From assembly GCA_963708245.1 (NCBI GenBank), contig OY970201.1, positions 4,402,001-4,466,000 on the forward strand: 64,000 bases of DNA. Reading direction: 5' to 3'. Positions 7,882 to 17,680 of this stretch are shown here, one piece after another; position 1 is the first letter of the stretch; every line of letters begins with the position of its first letter. Both the position numbers and the translations under genes were made by a program. The DNA is from CAVYXK01 sp963708245 (GTDB taxonomy: Bacteria > Pseudomonadota > Alphaproteobacteria > Acetobacterales > Acetobacteraceae). Below the pieces are notes generated by a model that did no database searches, was not told the DNA's origin, and worked only from the letters and a program-made list of their open reading frames with translations.

Positions 7882-9672
7882 CTACCGGCTGGCGACACGT
7901 GCCTCGGCTTCGGCGAGCGCGGCGGGCGGACGCGGCAGCGCTGCAAGATCTCCGTTGGCCTCGGCCAAGCCCTGGCCGACCGCTCGTTCCAGCCAGAGTC
8001 GCGCCTGCTCGATGTCCTGCTCGCCCGCTAGGCCGCGGGCAAGATACCGTCCGAGCATCATCTGGGCGTAGGCGTGGCCGCGCTCGGCCGCACTTCGGAA
8101 CCAGCGCTGTGCTGTGATGCGGTCGGTCGGCACCTCGTGCCCGCCGCCGTTCATGGCGCCGACGACGAACATCGCGCCGACATGGCCGCGGCCTGCAGCG
8201 CGCTCGAACAATGTCAACGCTCCCGGGTGATCGCGCGGCCCGCCGCGGCCGTTCAACATTAACTCGCCGAGCGCGACCTCGGCCTCCGGCATCCCGATCT
8301 CCGCCGCACGAGCGATCCAGGCCCGTCCCCCCTCGGGATCGGGATCGACGCCGCGGCCTTCGATCAGCATGCGCCCGTACCAATATTGCGCGTTGACAAC
8401 GCCGTCCGCGGCCCGGCGCAGCCATTCAGCCGCTTTGCGCTCGTCGCGTTCGACGCCGATCCCCTCGGCGAGGCAGACGCCGAAATTGAACGCCGCGACC
8501 AGGTCGCCCGAAGCAGCGGCCTGCTCGAACCACTCCCGAGTACGGATGGCGTCATCCGCCGCGCCCATCCCTTGCAGCAGGAGGTTCGCCAGATCGACGC
8601 GGGCGCGGTTGTCGCCGGCCTCGGCGGAGAGGCGCAGCCAGCGCGCCGCCTCCTCCTGGTCGCGTGGGACGCCGGCACCCGTGAGATAGAGCATGCCGAG
8701 CGCGCGAGCGGCGGCTTTGTGTCCCACCTCGCTGGCGCGCCTGAACCATATCGCGGCCTCTGCATAGTTCGGCGGAAGCGGGCCGCCCTTGGCGTAGAGG
8801 TCGCCGACCAGGGCGGCTGCCTCGGGATCGCCGCCGAGTGCCGCTTTACGCAGCCAGGATTCACCTTCCAGGGGATTGGCCGGGACCCCGAGGCCATGCA
8901 TGAGGGCCAAGCCCCACCGGGCCTGTGCCGAACGGTTGCCTTTCGCCGCTGCATCCCGATAGAGCGCGCTCGCTGCGGCGCGGTCGGCTGCGGTACCGAT
9001 CCCGCGCTCCGTCATCACGCCGAGCAGATAGAGCGCCGTCGGCAGTCCGGCCTGCGTGGCACGCTGTAACCATGCGAATACTTGTTGGTTCTGGTCCGCA
9101 TTCTCCGTCTCGCGCGCCAGCGCCAGCGCGTAGCCGAGCGCTCCCTGCGGGCAGCCGGCCTCTGCCGAACTCTTGTACCAGCGCCGGGCGGCATCCAGAT
9201 CGCGCAGGGCCTCTGGCCCGGAGGTCAGAATGTAGCCCAGCACCGCCTGGCCATCGGCGGAACCACCTTCCGCTGCAAGCCGTGCCCATTTGAGAGCAGA
9301 GTCGAAATCCGGCTTGCCGTCGCCGTCATTGGCGGCGAACAGGGCGGAAGCGGGCCGCGCCCCTGGCTCGAGGGTGAGTACCGGCGATGGCGCAGGGCCT
9401 TGCATAAATAAGATCGCCAGCAACGACTGCGCCTCGACATAGCCCTGGGCCGCCGCGCGTTCGAGCCAGCGCAGCCCGTCGGCCCGGCTCGGCGGGACCC
9501 CGCCACCTTCGAGATAACAACGGCCGACCCGGTACTCGGCCTCAGCCAAGCCGGCGCTTGCCGCCCGCGACAGCAGTCGGAACGCCGCCCGCAGCTTGCC
9601 CTCTTGGGTCAGGCGTATCCCGCGCCGCAATGCGGCGTGCGGCGATAGACGCCAGATCAGTCGATCACGCAC
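7882..9672 (-). CDS. Sel1-repeat (SLR) protein
   Basis: 596 aa from a GTG. After about 20 residues it consists of tandem 36-residue Sel1-like repeats, each with the pattern A-x2-G-x2-A-x4-G-x-Y-x2-G-x-G-V-x-R-D-x2-E-A-x2-W (for example AEYRVGRCYLEGGGVPPS, AARALGMLYLTGAGVPRD and AQMMLGRYLARGLAGEQD). More than a dozen repeats span nearly the whole chain. No signal peptide or catalytic motif is visible. SLR proteins are scaffolds for protein-protein contacts, often in envelope assembly or secretion. Only 42 bp separate it from the HlyD gene upstream, so it is probably the third gene of the type I secretion operon. Confidence 0.9.
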   Translation of the reverse strand: MRDRLIWRLSPHAALRRGIRLTQEGKLRAAFRLLSRAASAGLAEAEYRVGRCYLEGGGVPPSRADGLRWLERAAAQGYVEAQSLLAILFMQGPAPSPVLTLEPGARPASALFAANDGDGKPDFDSALKWARLAAEGGSADGQAVLGYILTSGPEALRDLDAARRWYKSSAEAGCPQGALGYALALARETENADQNQQVFAWLQRATQAGLPTALYLLGVMTERGIGTAADRAAASALYRDAAAKGNRSAQARWGLALMHGLGVPANPLEGESWLRKAALGGDPEAAALVGDLYAKGGPLPPNYAEAAIWFRRASEVGHKAAARALGMLYLTGAGVPRDQEEAARWLRLSAEAGDNRARVDLANLLLQGMGAADDAIRTREWFEQAAASGDLVAAFNFGVCLAEGIGVERDERKAAEWLRRAADGVVNAQYWYGRMLIEGRGVDPDPEGGRAWIARAAEIGMPEAEVALGELMLNGRGGPRDHPGALTLFERAAGRGHVGAMFVVGAMNGGGHEVPTDRITAQRWFRSAAERGHAYAQMMLGRYLARGLAGEQDIEQARLWLERAVGQGLAEANGDLAALPRPPAALAEAEARVASR

Positions 9673-9714
9673 AGCGGCGTCGGACCCGGTTCCCTTTGTG
9701 CGGCCGGAGATCGC

Positions 9715-11124
9715 TCACGGCTCGTGCATCGCATTACGTGCCACCGGTATGACACGCATCAGCAGGAATTGCAGCACGGTCTGCTTGCCAACTTTTATAT
9801 CAGCCGTGACCGGCATACCGGGGATCAAGGTGAAGCCGTCCGGCACCCCACGCAGCGCTACCCGGTCGATCGTGATGCGCGCGCGGTAGTAGGGCTCGAG
9901 GTCGTTTGCCGGGACCGGCACCGGGCCGGCCGCTTCGCCCTGACGTTGCTGGTCCTGGGCGGAGAAGCTGTTCGGGCTGACCACGCGCAACGTGCCATAC
10001 GCCATGCCGTAGCGCGAGAACGAGAAGGTATCGAACTTGATCGCCACCGGGTCGCCCAACCGGACGTACCCGTCGTCGTTGCCGGAAATATCGGCCTCCA
10101 CCTCGAGCGGGGCGTCGGTCGGCATCAACGTAATGAACTGCTCGCCCGACTGGAGCACGGAGCCGACCGACGCTTTCGCTACGGTCAGCACCGTCGCATC
10201 GCGATCCGCCCGAAGCACGACCAGTTGGCGGCGCAGTTGAGCCTTCTCCAACTGCTGCCGGGCATCGGACAGCTTGCCGGTGGCATCCGAAAGCTTCTGC
10301 AACACGTCGGCGTGCCAGGTCTGTACGTACCCGTCGCGCTCTGCGATCATTGCGGCCAACTCGCCCGCTGCGGCCTGGGCGGTTTGTTGGGCGTTCTCCA
10401 GGTTGCGCTGCATCTCCGCGCGGTTGTCCATCGCCGCCAGCGTTTCGAGCTTGCTGCCGACCTGCAGCTTCTCCAGTTGACGGCGCATCCCCTCGACGTT
10501 CTTCGCCACATCGAGCCGGTCCTGAAAGCCCTGGGCATCCGAGTTGGAGCGCTTGATCTCCGCCACCAACTCGTCGATCTTCTCAGCGTAGTTTTGCAGC
10601 TTGTAGTTGTACTCGGCTTGACGCTGAGCGAAGATCGCCGCCTGTAATGAAAGATCGGGGTTGAGCCCAGTATAAGTGAACGGCTTGCCCTGGGCTTCGG
10701 CCTGTTCGCGATCGACCTCCGCCTGCAGGCTGGAGACCTGGGCGGCGAGCGCGCCGAGATCGGCCGCCGCGAAGGTGGGATCGAGCCGCGCGAGAACCTG
10801 CCCGGCCTGCACCCGCTCGCCAACATGCACGTTAATCTCGCGCACGATAGCGGTTTCCAGTGGCTGCACGACTAGTACCGGCGACTTGGACACCACTTCG
10901 CCGCGTGCGCTGACAACGCGATCAACCTTGATCAGGCCGATCGCCAGCAGGATCGAGGCGAACAGCGCACTGATGATCCAAACCACCCCGCGTGCCATGC
11001 GTGGGATCGGCGCGCTGAGCACCGCCGTCGAAGGCGATTGGAACTCCAGCAGAACGGGGAGAGCGGGATCGTCCCGCTCGACGAGGTCAGTCCCCTTGGA
11101 CGAGCGTGGGAGCAAGAGCGGCAT
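9715..11124 (-). CDS. HlyD-family type I secretion periplasmic adaptor
   Basis: 469 aa from the ATG at 11124, overlapping the end of the ABC gene by 38 bp. There is a cytoplasmic N-tail (1-50), one membrane helix (VVWIISALFASILLAIGLI, about 50-70), then a lipoyl half-motif (VVQPLETAIVREINVHVGERVQAGQVLARLD, read in two pieces), a long coiled-coil hairpin (about 125-300) and a closing beta-barrel (LEVEADISGNDDGYVRLGD). This is the standard membrane-fusion-protein layout that bridges an inner-membrane ABC exporter to a TolC-like channel. Overlap with the ABC gene indicates coupled translation. No TolC or RTX substrate gene is in the window. Confidence 0.93.
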   Translation of the reverse strand: MPLLLPRSSKGTDLVERDDPALPVLLEFQSPSTAVLSAPIPRMARGVVWIISALFASILLAIGLIKVDRVVSARGEVVSKSPVLVVQPLETAIVREINVHVGERVQAGQVLARLDPTFAAADLGALAAQVSSLQAEVDREQAEAQGKPFTYTGLNPDLSLQAAIFAQRQAEYNYKLQNYAEKIDELVAEIKRSNSDAQGFQDRLDVAKNVEGMRRQLEKLQVGSKLETLAAMDNRAEMQRNLENAQQTAQAAAGELAAMIAERDGYVQTWHADVLQKLSDATGKLSDARQQLEKAQLRRQLVVLRADRDATVLTVAKASVGSVLQSGEQFITLMPTDAPLEVEADISGNDDGYVRLGDPVAIKFDTFSFSRYGMAYGTLRVVSPNSFSAQDQQRQGEAAGPVPVPANDLEPYYRARITIDRVALRGVPDGFTLIPGMPVTADIKVGKQTVLQFLLMRVIPVARNAMHEP

Positions 11125-13402
11125 GCCGGTGGCCTTGCGTATCCATGTGGCGGTTCTGCTGTGCCCAGAGCTGGCGATAGACCGAGCAGCGCTCGAGCAG
11201 TGTGCGATGCGGCGCAAGGTCCATCACCTTGCCCCTCTCAAGCACCAGAGTCTGGTCGCATTCGGTCAACGAGGACAGCCGGTGGGAGATGATCACCATG
11301 GTCCGTCCGCGGGCGATGCGAAGCAGATTGGCGTTGACCAGCGCCTCGCTCTCCGGGTCGAGTGCACTGGTGGCCTCATCCAATATGAGGATGCGCGGGT
11401 CCTGGATCAGCGCTCGGGCGATCGCCAGCCGCTGCTTCTGCCCGCCCGATAGGTTGGGCGAGCCCTCCTCGATATAGGTCTCGTAGCCGTTCGGCATCCG
11501 CTCAATAAATTCCTCGGCGCCGGAGAGGCGAGCGGCGCGAACCGCATCCTCCAGCGTCAGACCGGGCCTGCCGGCGATGATGTTGTCGCGGATCGAGCCG
11601 CGGAAAAGGAAATTGTCCTGCAGCACCACGCCGAAGCTGGAGCGCAGATGGCGCAGGTTGATCTCCCGCAAATCGGCGCCGTCGATCTTCAGGAACCCCG
11701 AGTAGTCACGGTTGATGCCTTGCAGCAGGCGCGCCACGGTCGATTTACCGGAGCCACTGCGCCCGACGATGCCTAGCATGGTGCCGGCCGGCACCTCGAA
11801 GCTCACGCGGTCGAGCGCGGGTACCTTGGTGCCCGCATAGGTGAATGTGACGTCGTCGAAGCTGATCGCGCCGGCGAATTTCGGGCGCAGCCCACCCGAC
11901 GCGGCATCGGCTTCCAGTGGACGATTGAGCACCGAGGCGGCCTCGCCGATCGCGCCACCCACCTCTTCGAAATCCTCCATCAGCCGAGCGAGTCCGACCA
12001 ACGGCTGCGCTACCCGCTGCGATAGCATCATGAAGGCGAACAGTCCGCCTACGGCGTATCCCTGGCTGTCCTTCATCGCGAGATAGACACCAATCAGGAT
12101 CACGCCGATCCACATGAACCGTTCGATCGGCGTGACCAGAGTCTGCGGCCAGTTGGCGAGCTTGCCGAATGCCATCCGCCGGCGCCCCACTTCGGCGACG
12201 CGCTCGTCCCAAAGCGACTTGCGCTGCGGCTCCAGCGCCAGGGACTTCACGGTGCGGACGCCGAAAATTGTCTCGCCCAGCGCCGCTGACTTCTCAGTCT
12301 CGGCGCTGATAACTCGGTAGAGCAGGACCCGCAGCGGCCGCAGGAAGCCTAGGATGATCAGCGTGATCATGCAGGCGCAGCCGAGCACGATCCAAGCAAG
12401 CGTGCTGTTGAGGAAGAACAGGAACGGCAGAAGCACCATCAACGTCATCAGGTCGAGGAAGGTGGTCAGCAGCTTGCCGGTCAGGAATTCCCGGACCCGA
12501 TGGATCTGATGGATCTTGTACATCGTCTCGCCGGCCGGATGCCGCTCGAAATAGTCGATCGACAGGCGTATCAGCCGGTTGAACACATGCAGATTGAGCC
12601 GCGTGTCGATGCGCACGCCGACAGTCAGCACGATGAGCCGGCGGGCGTACCCGAGCAGCGTCTCGTAGCAGATGAAGATCCCCATCAGCACCGAGAGCAA
12701 GGCGAGCGTGGAGTAGCCGTGGTGCTGCAGCACCCGATCCACGACTGTCATTACGATAAGCGGGGGGAAGATGGCGAGAAAGCTCATGGTGAGCGAGGCG
12801 ATGCCGATATCACGCAGCGACTTGCGCTCGGTCAGCACCAAGCCGACGAGCCAGCGCAACGAGAACGGCGCGTCGGCTTCTGTTTGGCCCCGATTGGCGC
12901 GCACCAGTACCGCTTCGCCGGACCAGACCTGGCCGAGCCGCAACTCGTCAACCGGCACCGCGGCCTGACCTTCCGGCGCCATAGGATCGCGGATGAAGAC
13001 GACTTTATGCTCGGTATTGGCGGACACCAGTAGGCCCGCGCTGCCGTCATCGAACAGCAGCACCACCGGGCCGGCACTGTGGAAGCGCATCAGGTGCCGC
13101 CAGCGCATCCGCAGGGCACGCGACCACATGCCGGCATTGCTGGCCCAGGCCGATAGTGATGCCGCGCTGGGCACCGCCGCCGCCTCGACATTACGGAAGT
13201 CGGCTGGATCGAGCTCCATGCCGAAATAGCGGGCCGCCATCACCAGGGCTTGCAGGCGCGGGTGCAGCCCGTCGGCGGTTCGATGCTGGGGGACGGCAAT
13301 TCCCCCCAGGTCGGACCCGGCGTCCGCGCTGGCACCGACCGAGTTGAGCCGGCCATGTCCCTGGGCTGCAGGATCCGAGCCGGGGTCGCTTGTTAGATCC
13401 AC
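11087..13402 (-). CDS. type I secretion ABC transporter with degenerate C39-like domain
   Basis: 771 aa from a GTG at 13402 preceded by GAAGGGAA. Residues about 45-170 are a C39-peptidase-like domain, but the position of the catalytic Cys-containing motif reads HPRLQALVMAARYFG with no Cys, so it should be a non-cleaving substrate-docking domain (CLD), as in HlyB. Residues about 200-480 hold the six-helix exporter domain. The ATPase has Walker A GRSGSGKST (about 544), the signature LSGGQKQRLAIARAL (about 649) and Walker B ILILDEATSALD. Together with the adjacent HlyD protein it would secrete an uncleaved protein, probably with a C-terminal signal; the substrate is not in view. Confidence 0.93.
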   Translation of the reverse strand: MDLTSDPGSDPAAQGHGRLNSVGASADAGSDLGGIAVPQHRTADGLHPRLQALVMAARYFGMELDPADFRNVEAAAVPSAASLSAWASNAGMWSRALRMRWRHLMRFHSAGPVVLLFDDGSAGLLVSANTEHKVVFIRDPMAPEGQAAVPVDELRLGQVWSGEAVLVRANRGQTEADAPFSLRWLVGLVLTERKSLRDIGIASLTMSFLAIFPPLIVMTVVDRVLQHHGYSTLALLSVLMGIFICYETLLGYARRLIVLTVGVRIDTRLNLHVFNRLIRLSIDYFERHPAGETMYKIHQIHRVREFLTGKLLTTFLDLMTLMVLLPFLFFLNSTLAWIVLGCACMITLIILGFLRPLRVLLYRVISAETEKSAALGETIFGVRTVKSLALEPQRKSLWDERVAEVGRRRMAFGKLANWPQTLVTPIERFMWIGVILIGVYLAMKDSQGYAVGGLFAFMMLSQRVAQPLVGLARLMEDFEEVGGAIGEAASVLNRPLEADAASGGLRPKFAGAISFDDVTFTYAGTKVPALDRVSFEVPAGTMLGIVGRSGSGKSTVARLLQGINRDYSGFLKIDGADLREINLRHLRSSFGVVLQDNFLFRGSIRDNIIAGRPGLTLEDAVRAARLSGAEEFIERMPNGYETYIEEGSPNLSGGQKQRLAIARALIQDPRILILDEATSALDPESEALVNANLLRIARGRTMVIISHRLSSLTECDQTLVLERGKVMDLAPHRTLLERCSVYRQLWAQQNRHMDTQGHRHAALAPTLVQGD

Positions 13403-13669
13403 GTGCGGTTCCCTTCAGCGTCGCTTCGGGCGGTCGATGCGTTCTGCCGGCGCGGGATGGGGACCCCCCGCACCGGGGTCGCGCCCTCAGGCTGGCACAA
13501 CTATGCTGCCGATTGACAACGAAGAGCAAACAAACACACAGGCACCCTTCGACTTATTTCCGGGATAGAGGCAGGCTCGTATGACATACTGCGGGTTCGG
13601 CAGGGAAGAGGTTTCGCCCGCAGCGAGTACCTGATCCGCCGGCGAGACAATGTGTTCAGGACCCGGAAC

Positions 13670-14863
13670 ATGCCACTCATTGAAGACACAGTCGGCGCAT
13701 TCATTCCCGGCCGGCGGCTAACGCTCGAACCCCTTGGCACTGGCCGTCTGTCCGGGCTGGAGTTTGCAGCGAAGGACCTGTTCGACGCTGCCGGCGGCAT
13801 CACTACCTACGGCAATCCGGACTGGGCCCGCACGCACAAACCGGCGCGGACCACCGCGCCGGTCATCCTAACCCTGCTGGCGGCTGGCGCACGGCTGGTC
13901 GGCAAGACCAAGACGGTGGAGCTGGCCTACGGCTTGACCGGAGAGAATGTCTGGCACGGCACCCCGCGCAACCCGCGCGCACCAGACCGTTTTCCCGGCG
14001 GGTCGAGCTGCGGCTCGGCAGCGGCGGTGGCAGCCGGACTGGTGGATTTCGCCCTTGGATCGGACACCGGTGGCTCGGTGCGCATCCCGGCCAGTTATTG
14101 CGGCGTGTACGGCATCCGACCGACCTTCGGTGCTATCAGCCTGGCTAGTGCGCGCCCGCTAGCGCCAAGCTTCGATACGGTCGGCTGGTTCACCCGCGAC
14201 GCGTCGCTGCTGGCCGCTGTGGGTGAGGTGCTGCTGCCTCCCGACCGGCAGGCTGTCGGCGGGCCGCTGATTCGGGTCGAAGAGGCGTGGGTGAACGCCC
14301 AGCCCGAGGTCGCCGAGGCGCTGCGCCCCCGGCTCGAGCGACTGGAGCAGCTCTGTGGCCGAGCGATCGGCGTTCGACTGGTGCCCGAAGGAATCGACAG
14401 CATCTATGATCACTTCCGTGTGGTGCAGGCGGAGGAGGCCTGGGCCGTCCTGGGCGACTGGATTGAGACGACAGAGCCGCGGCTCGGACCGGGAGTGACC
14501 GAGCGCATTGCTGCCGCACGCGCCATCGACCCTGCCGCGGCGGCACCCGGACGAGCCTTCCGCCGCTTGCTGCAGGCACGCATCCGGCCGCTGCTCGCCG
14601 GCGGTGCCATCCTGGTCTATCCGACGAGCCCCTGTCCCGCGCCCCTGCTGACCGCTCCACCCGCTGAGCAGGAGGCGGTCCGGCAAGCCACCGTCGGCGT
14701 GACGGCCATTGCCAGCCTGTGCGGCCTCCCGGAAGTCTCGCTCCCGGCCGCAACGGTGAGGGGTGCGCCGATCGGGCTATCCTTCGTTGCAGCGGCCGGG
14801 CGCGACACCGGGTTGCTGGCATTTGTTCGCGAGGCGGCCGGCGCGCTCGGCCTGCCTACGTGA
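13670..14863 (+). CDS. amidase-signature-family hydrolase
   Basis: 397 aa from the ATG at 13670 (an in-frame GTG lies 18 bases upstream at 13652). The amidase signature triad is present: Lys in FAAKDLFD (about 32), cis-Ser in FPGGSSCGSAAAVAAGL (about 110) and the nucleophile Ser in SDTGGSVRIPASYCGVYG (about 135). The usual GGSSSGS reads GGSSCGS here. Family members hydrolyse amides, carbamates or ureas (AtzF-like, indoleacetamide hydrolase, glutamyl-tRNA amidotransferase A). No GatB/C partner is nearby, so a catabolic amidase is more likely. It is followed 24 bp later by a GNAT gene and may be co-transcribed with it. Confidence 0.88.
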   Translation: MPLIEDTVGAFIPGRRLTLEPLGTGRLSGLEFAAKDLFDAAGGITTYGNPDWARTHKPARTTAPVILTLLAAGARLVGKTKTVELAYGLTGENVWHGTPRNPRAPDRFPGGSSCGSAAAVAAGLVDFALGSDTGGSVRIPASYCGVYGIRPTFGAISLASARPLAPSFDTVGWFTRDASLLAAVGEVLLPPDRQAVGGPLIRVEEAWVNAQPEVAEALRPRLERLEQLCGRAIGVRLVPEGIDSIYDHFRVVQAEEAWAVLGDWIETTEPRLGPGVTERIAAARAIDPAAAAPGRAFRRLLQARIRPLLAGGAILVYPTSPCPAPLLTAPPAEQEAVRQATVGVTAIASLCGLPEVSLPAATVRGAPIGLSFVAAAGRDTGLLAFVREAAGALGLPT

Positions 14864-14887
14864 CCAGCCTAAGGAGCGCGACCACCG

Positions 14888-15409
14888 ATGCAGATCCGAC
14901 CGGCGACCCAGGCCGACATCCCCGAGATCCAGTCGATCTACGCCCATCACGTGCTGACCGGCACCGGAACCTTCGAGGACGAGCCCCCGTCGGTCGAGGA
15001 AATGCTGGAGCGGTTCGAAAAAGTTAGCAGCCGGGGCTGGGACTGGCTGGTCGCGGTCGATGCGAGCGGCGTACTGGGGTTCGCGTACTACACGCAGTTC
15101 CGCGATCGCTCCGCTTATCGCTTCACGGTCGAGGACAGCATTTATGTCCGCGAGGATGTGCGCGGCCAGGGCGTGGGAAAGGCGCTGGTGGTCCGACTGA
15201 TCGAGGACGCCACTGCGCAAGGGTTCCGCCAGATGGTGGCGGTGATCGGTGATTCCGAGAATGTCGGGTCAATCGGGGTGCACGCAACGCTGGGCTTCCA
15301 GATGGCTGGCACGCTGCGCGCCGCCGGACTCAAGTTCGGCCGCTGGCTGGATGTAGTGACAATGCAGCGCCCGCTGGGTCGCGGCAGCGAGGACGTGCCG
15401 GAGGGTTAG
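14888..15409 (+). CDS. GNAT N-acetyltransferase, phosphinothricin/methionine-sulfoximine type
   Basis: 173 aa, ATG start after AAGGAG. It has the PAT/MddA layout: MQIRPATQADIPEIQSIY at the start, TGTGTFEDEPPS near 25, the acetyl-CoA P-loop YVREDVRGQGVGKALV near 90, and the closing GDSENVGSIGVHATLGFQ with GLKFGRWLDVVTMQ. Such enzymes acetylate phosphinothricin, methionine sulfoximine or related amino-acid analogues, and often act as detoxification enzymes. It lies 24 bp after the amidase gene. Confidence 0.9.
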   Translation: MQIRPATQADIPEIQSIYAHHVLTGTGTFEDEPPSVEEMLERFEKVSSRGWDWLVAVDASGVLGFAYYTQFRDRSAYRFTVEDSIYVREDVRGQGVGKALVVRLIEDATAQGFRQMVAVIGDSENVGSIGVHATLGFQMAGTLRAAGLKFGRWLDVVTMQRPLGRGSEDVPEG

Positions 15410-15462
15410 GGAGCCGCGCAGAAAGAATGGGCGGCGGAATGTTTGTCCGCCACCGCAGCCGG

Positions 15463-16380
15463 TTACCGTGCGCCGACCTCGACTGGCTGGCGCGAACCAC
15501 CCGTCGATTGCATCCGCCGCTCGGCGATCTGCGCCTTCATCGCCTTCTGCAGCTTCTCGAAGGCGCGCACCTCGATCTGGCGCACCCGCTCGCGGGAGAT
15601 GCCGTATTGCTGCGACAGCTCCTCGAGCGTGGTCGGGTTGTCCTTCAGCCGGCGCTCGATCAGGATGTGCCGCTCGCGCTCGTTCAGTGTCTTGAGCGCC
15701 GACGACAGCAGGGCCTTGCGGCCGCTGAGTTCCTCGCGGTCGGCGATCGCCGTTTCCTGGCTTTCCGTCTCATCGACGAGCCAATCCTGCCACTCGCCTT
15801 CGCTGTCGGAGCGGACCGGCGCATTCAGGCTGTGGTCGGGCGCCGCCAACCGGCGGTTCATGCTGATCACGTCCTGCTCGGGCACGTCGAGCATTCGCGC
15901 GATCTTGGCCACCTGCTCGGGTTTGAGGTCGCCGTCGTCGATCGCCTGCATCTGGCCCTTGAGCCGGCGCAGGTTGAAGAACAGCTTCTTCTGGGCGGCG
16001 GTGGTACCCATCTTCACCAGCGACCAGGAGTGCAGGATGTATTCCTGGATGGCGGCACGGATCCACCACATGGCGTAGGTGGCGAGGCGGAAGCCGCGGT
16101 CCGGATCGAACCGCTTCACCGCCTGCATCATGCCCACATTGCCTTCGCTGATCAGCTCGCCAACCGGCAGGCCGTAACCACGATAGCCCATGGCGATTTT
16201 TGCCACGAGGCGCAAATGTGATGTGACAAGTTTGTGGGCGGCTTCCATATCCGCTTCGTCACGCCACCGACGGGCGAGCGCGAGTTCCTCCTCGGGCGAT
16301 AACATGGGAAACTTGCGGATCTCTTGGAGGTACCGCGAGAGGTTGCCCTCAGGTGCGATGTTAAGGACGGCAGAGGCCAC
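15463..16380 (-). CDS. rpoH: heat-shock sigma factor RpoH (sigma-32)
   Basis: 305 aa from the GTG at 16380, chosen because AAAGGAG sits six bases upstream; the frame stays open further but lacks such a site. Sigma70 region 2 is clear (LVTSHLRLVAKIAMGYRGYG, VGMMQAVKRFDPDRGFRLAT, YAMWWIRAAIQEYIL). The RpoH box QKKLFFNLRRLK follows directly, which separates it from other group 3 sigmas. Region 4 ends with TTLEELSQQYGISRERVRQI. It directs RNA polymerase to heat-shock promoters. It is divergent from nothing obvious and adjacent to rluD on the same strand, a common alphaproteobacterial arrangement. Confidence 0.96.
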   Translation of the reverse strand: MASAVLNIAPEGNLSRYLQEIRKFPMLSPEEELALARRWRDEADMEAAHKLVTSHLRLVAKIAMGYRGYGLPVGELISEGNVGMMQAVKRFDPDRGFRLATYAMWWIRAAIQEYILHSWSLVKMGTTAAQKKLFFNLRRLKGQMQAIDDGDLKPEQVAKIARMLDVPEQDVISMNRRLAAPDHSLNAPVRSDSEGEWQDWLVDETESQETAIADREELSGRKALLSSALKTLNERERHILIERRLKDNPTTLEELSQQYGISRERVRQIEVRAFEKLQKAMKAQIAERRMQSTGGSRQPVEVGAR

Positions 16381-16630
16381 TTTCGGCTCCTTTCGTCTGG
16401 GCGGCGTCGTGTCCCGCCCACGATGGCACAGGCCACAAACGCCGCGGACTGAATAACAGTCCATCGGGTGGCAAGGATGTGACGTCCCGGCTGCTGCCCC
16501 GCCAGTGCGGCGGCCCGGAGCCGGATCGCTCGCCAGAACTTCGGCGAAACGAAGCGTCCCAGCCGACACGCTTCGATATAGTTCTTATACAGGACTCCAT
16601 CAGTCCTGTCAACAATGTTGACCTATTGGG

Positions 16631-17632
16631 TCAGGATTGTGGGGCCCGCATGTCACGATCAAGCGACTTGATCAAAGCGGCCAAATCCGCCGGCGGCGGG
16701 GTCTCGAATGCCAGCCGACTTCCCGTGCGCGGATGGGCGAAAGCAAGCCGTGCGGCGTGTAGGGCCTGCCGGGGGAAGTCGAGTAGCTCCGTCCGCTGGG
16801 GTTCCGGGAGCTGGCGGGCCGACTGCGGGATCCGCCGAAGATATAACGGGTCGCCCACGACCGGGTGGCCACGACTACTCAGGTGCACCCTAATCTGGTG
16901 CGTCCGCCCGGTGGCCAACCAGCATTCCAGCAGTGCAACCGCCGCATACCACACGTGCCGAGTCGAATAGCGGGTCAGTGCCGGCTTTCCTCCGCCATGC
17001 TGGCGGACCGTCATTCGCTTGCGATCACGCGGGTCGCGGCCAATGGCGCCTTCGATCTCGCCCTCGGCCGGGGTGGGCAGGCCCCAGACCAAAGCAATAT
17101 AAGCGCGGTCGAGGTCGCGCGCGGCGAAGGCCGCCGTCAGACCGAGCATCGCCAGCTCGGTCTTGGCCACCACCATGACGCCGGACGTGTCCTTGTCGAG
17201 CCGGTGGACGATCCCCGGCCGATGCTCACCACCAATTCGCAGCTCCTCGCCGCAGTGGGCGATCAGCGCGTTCACCAGCGTCCCGTCCTCGTTGCCTGGT
17301 GCGGGGTGCACCACCAAGCCGGCCGGCTTATCGAGCACGATCAGGTCGGCATCTTCATACAGGATCGGAAATGGGATCGGCTGCGGTAGCGGACGCGCCG
17401 GGCGTGGCGCCGGCAGGCTGACCGTGTAGGCCACGCCGGCGCGCACCGGCTCGGCTGGCTGCTCGAGGGGAGAGCCATCGCGGCGCACTTGGCCGGCCTC
17501 GATCAGCGACTTGACGCGCGCGCGCGAGATCGTGCCGATGCGCGCGGCGAGGAACCGGTCCACGCGCTCGCCCTCCGCCTCCTTGCCGGCGAGAACGCGC
17601 AGAGGATCGGGGGGAGATGCGGGATCAGACAC
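16631..17632 (-). CDS. rluD: ribosomal large-subunit pseudouridine synthase, RluD type
   Basis: 333 aa from a GTG. An S4 RNA-binding domain (about 20-75, ERVDRFLAARIGTISRARVK) precedes the RluA-family catalytic domain with the signature PGIVHRLDKDTSGVMVVAKT, in which Asp is catalytic, and LATGRTHQIRVHLSSRGHP. RluD makes pseudouridines 1911/1915/1917 in helix 69 of 23S rRNA. The assignment to RluD rather than RluC rests on the S4 domain, the HRLDKDTSG motif and the rpoH neighbourhood. It is divergent from the small membrane-protein gene at 17681. Confidence 0.93.
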   Translation of the reverse strand: MSDPASPPDPLRVLAGKEAEGERVDRFLAARIGTISRARVKSLIEAGQVRRDGSPLEQPAEPVRAGVAYTVSLPAPRPARPLPQPIPFPILYEDADLIVLDKPAGLVVHPAPGNEDGTLVNALIAHCGEELRIGGEHRPGIVHRLDKDTSGVMVVAKTELAMLGLTAAFAARDLDRAYIALVWGLPTPAEGEIEGAIGRDPRDRKRMTVRQHGGGKPALTRYSTRHVWYAAVALLECWLATGRTHQIRVHLSSRGHPVVGDPLYLRRIPQSARQLPEPQRTELLDFPRQALHAARLAFAHPRTGSRLAFETPPPADLAALIKSLDRDMRAPQS

Positions 17633-17680
17633 AGTCGGCAGATAACGCGGATCAGGACCGCGCGCGAGGGAGGAGTGACA

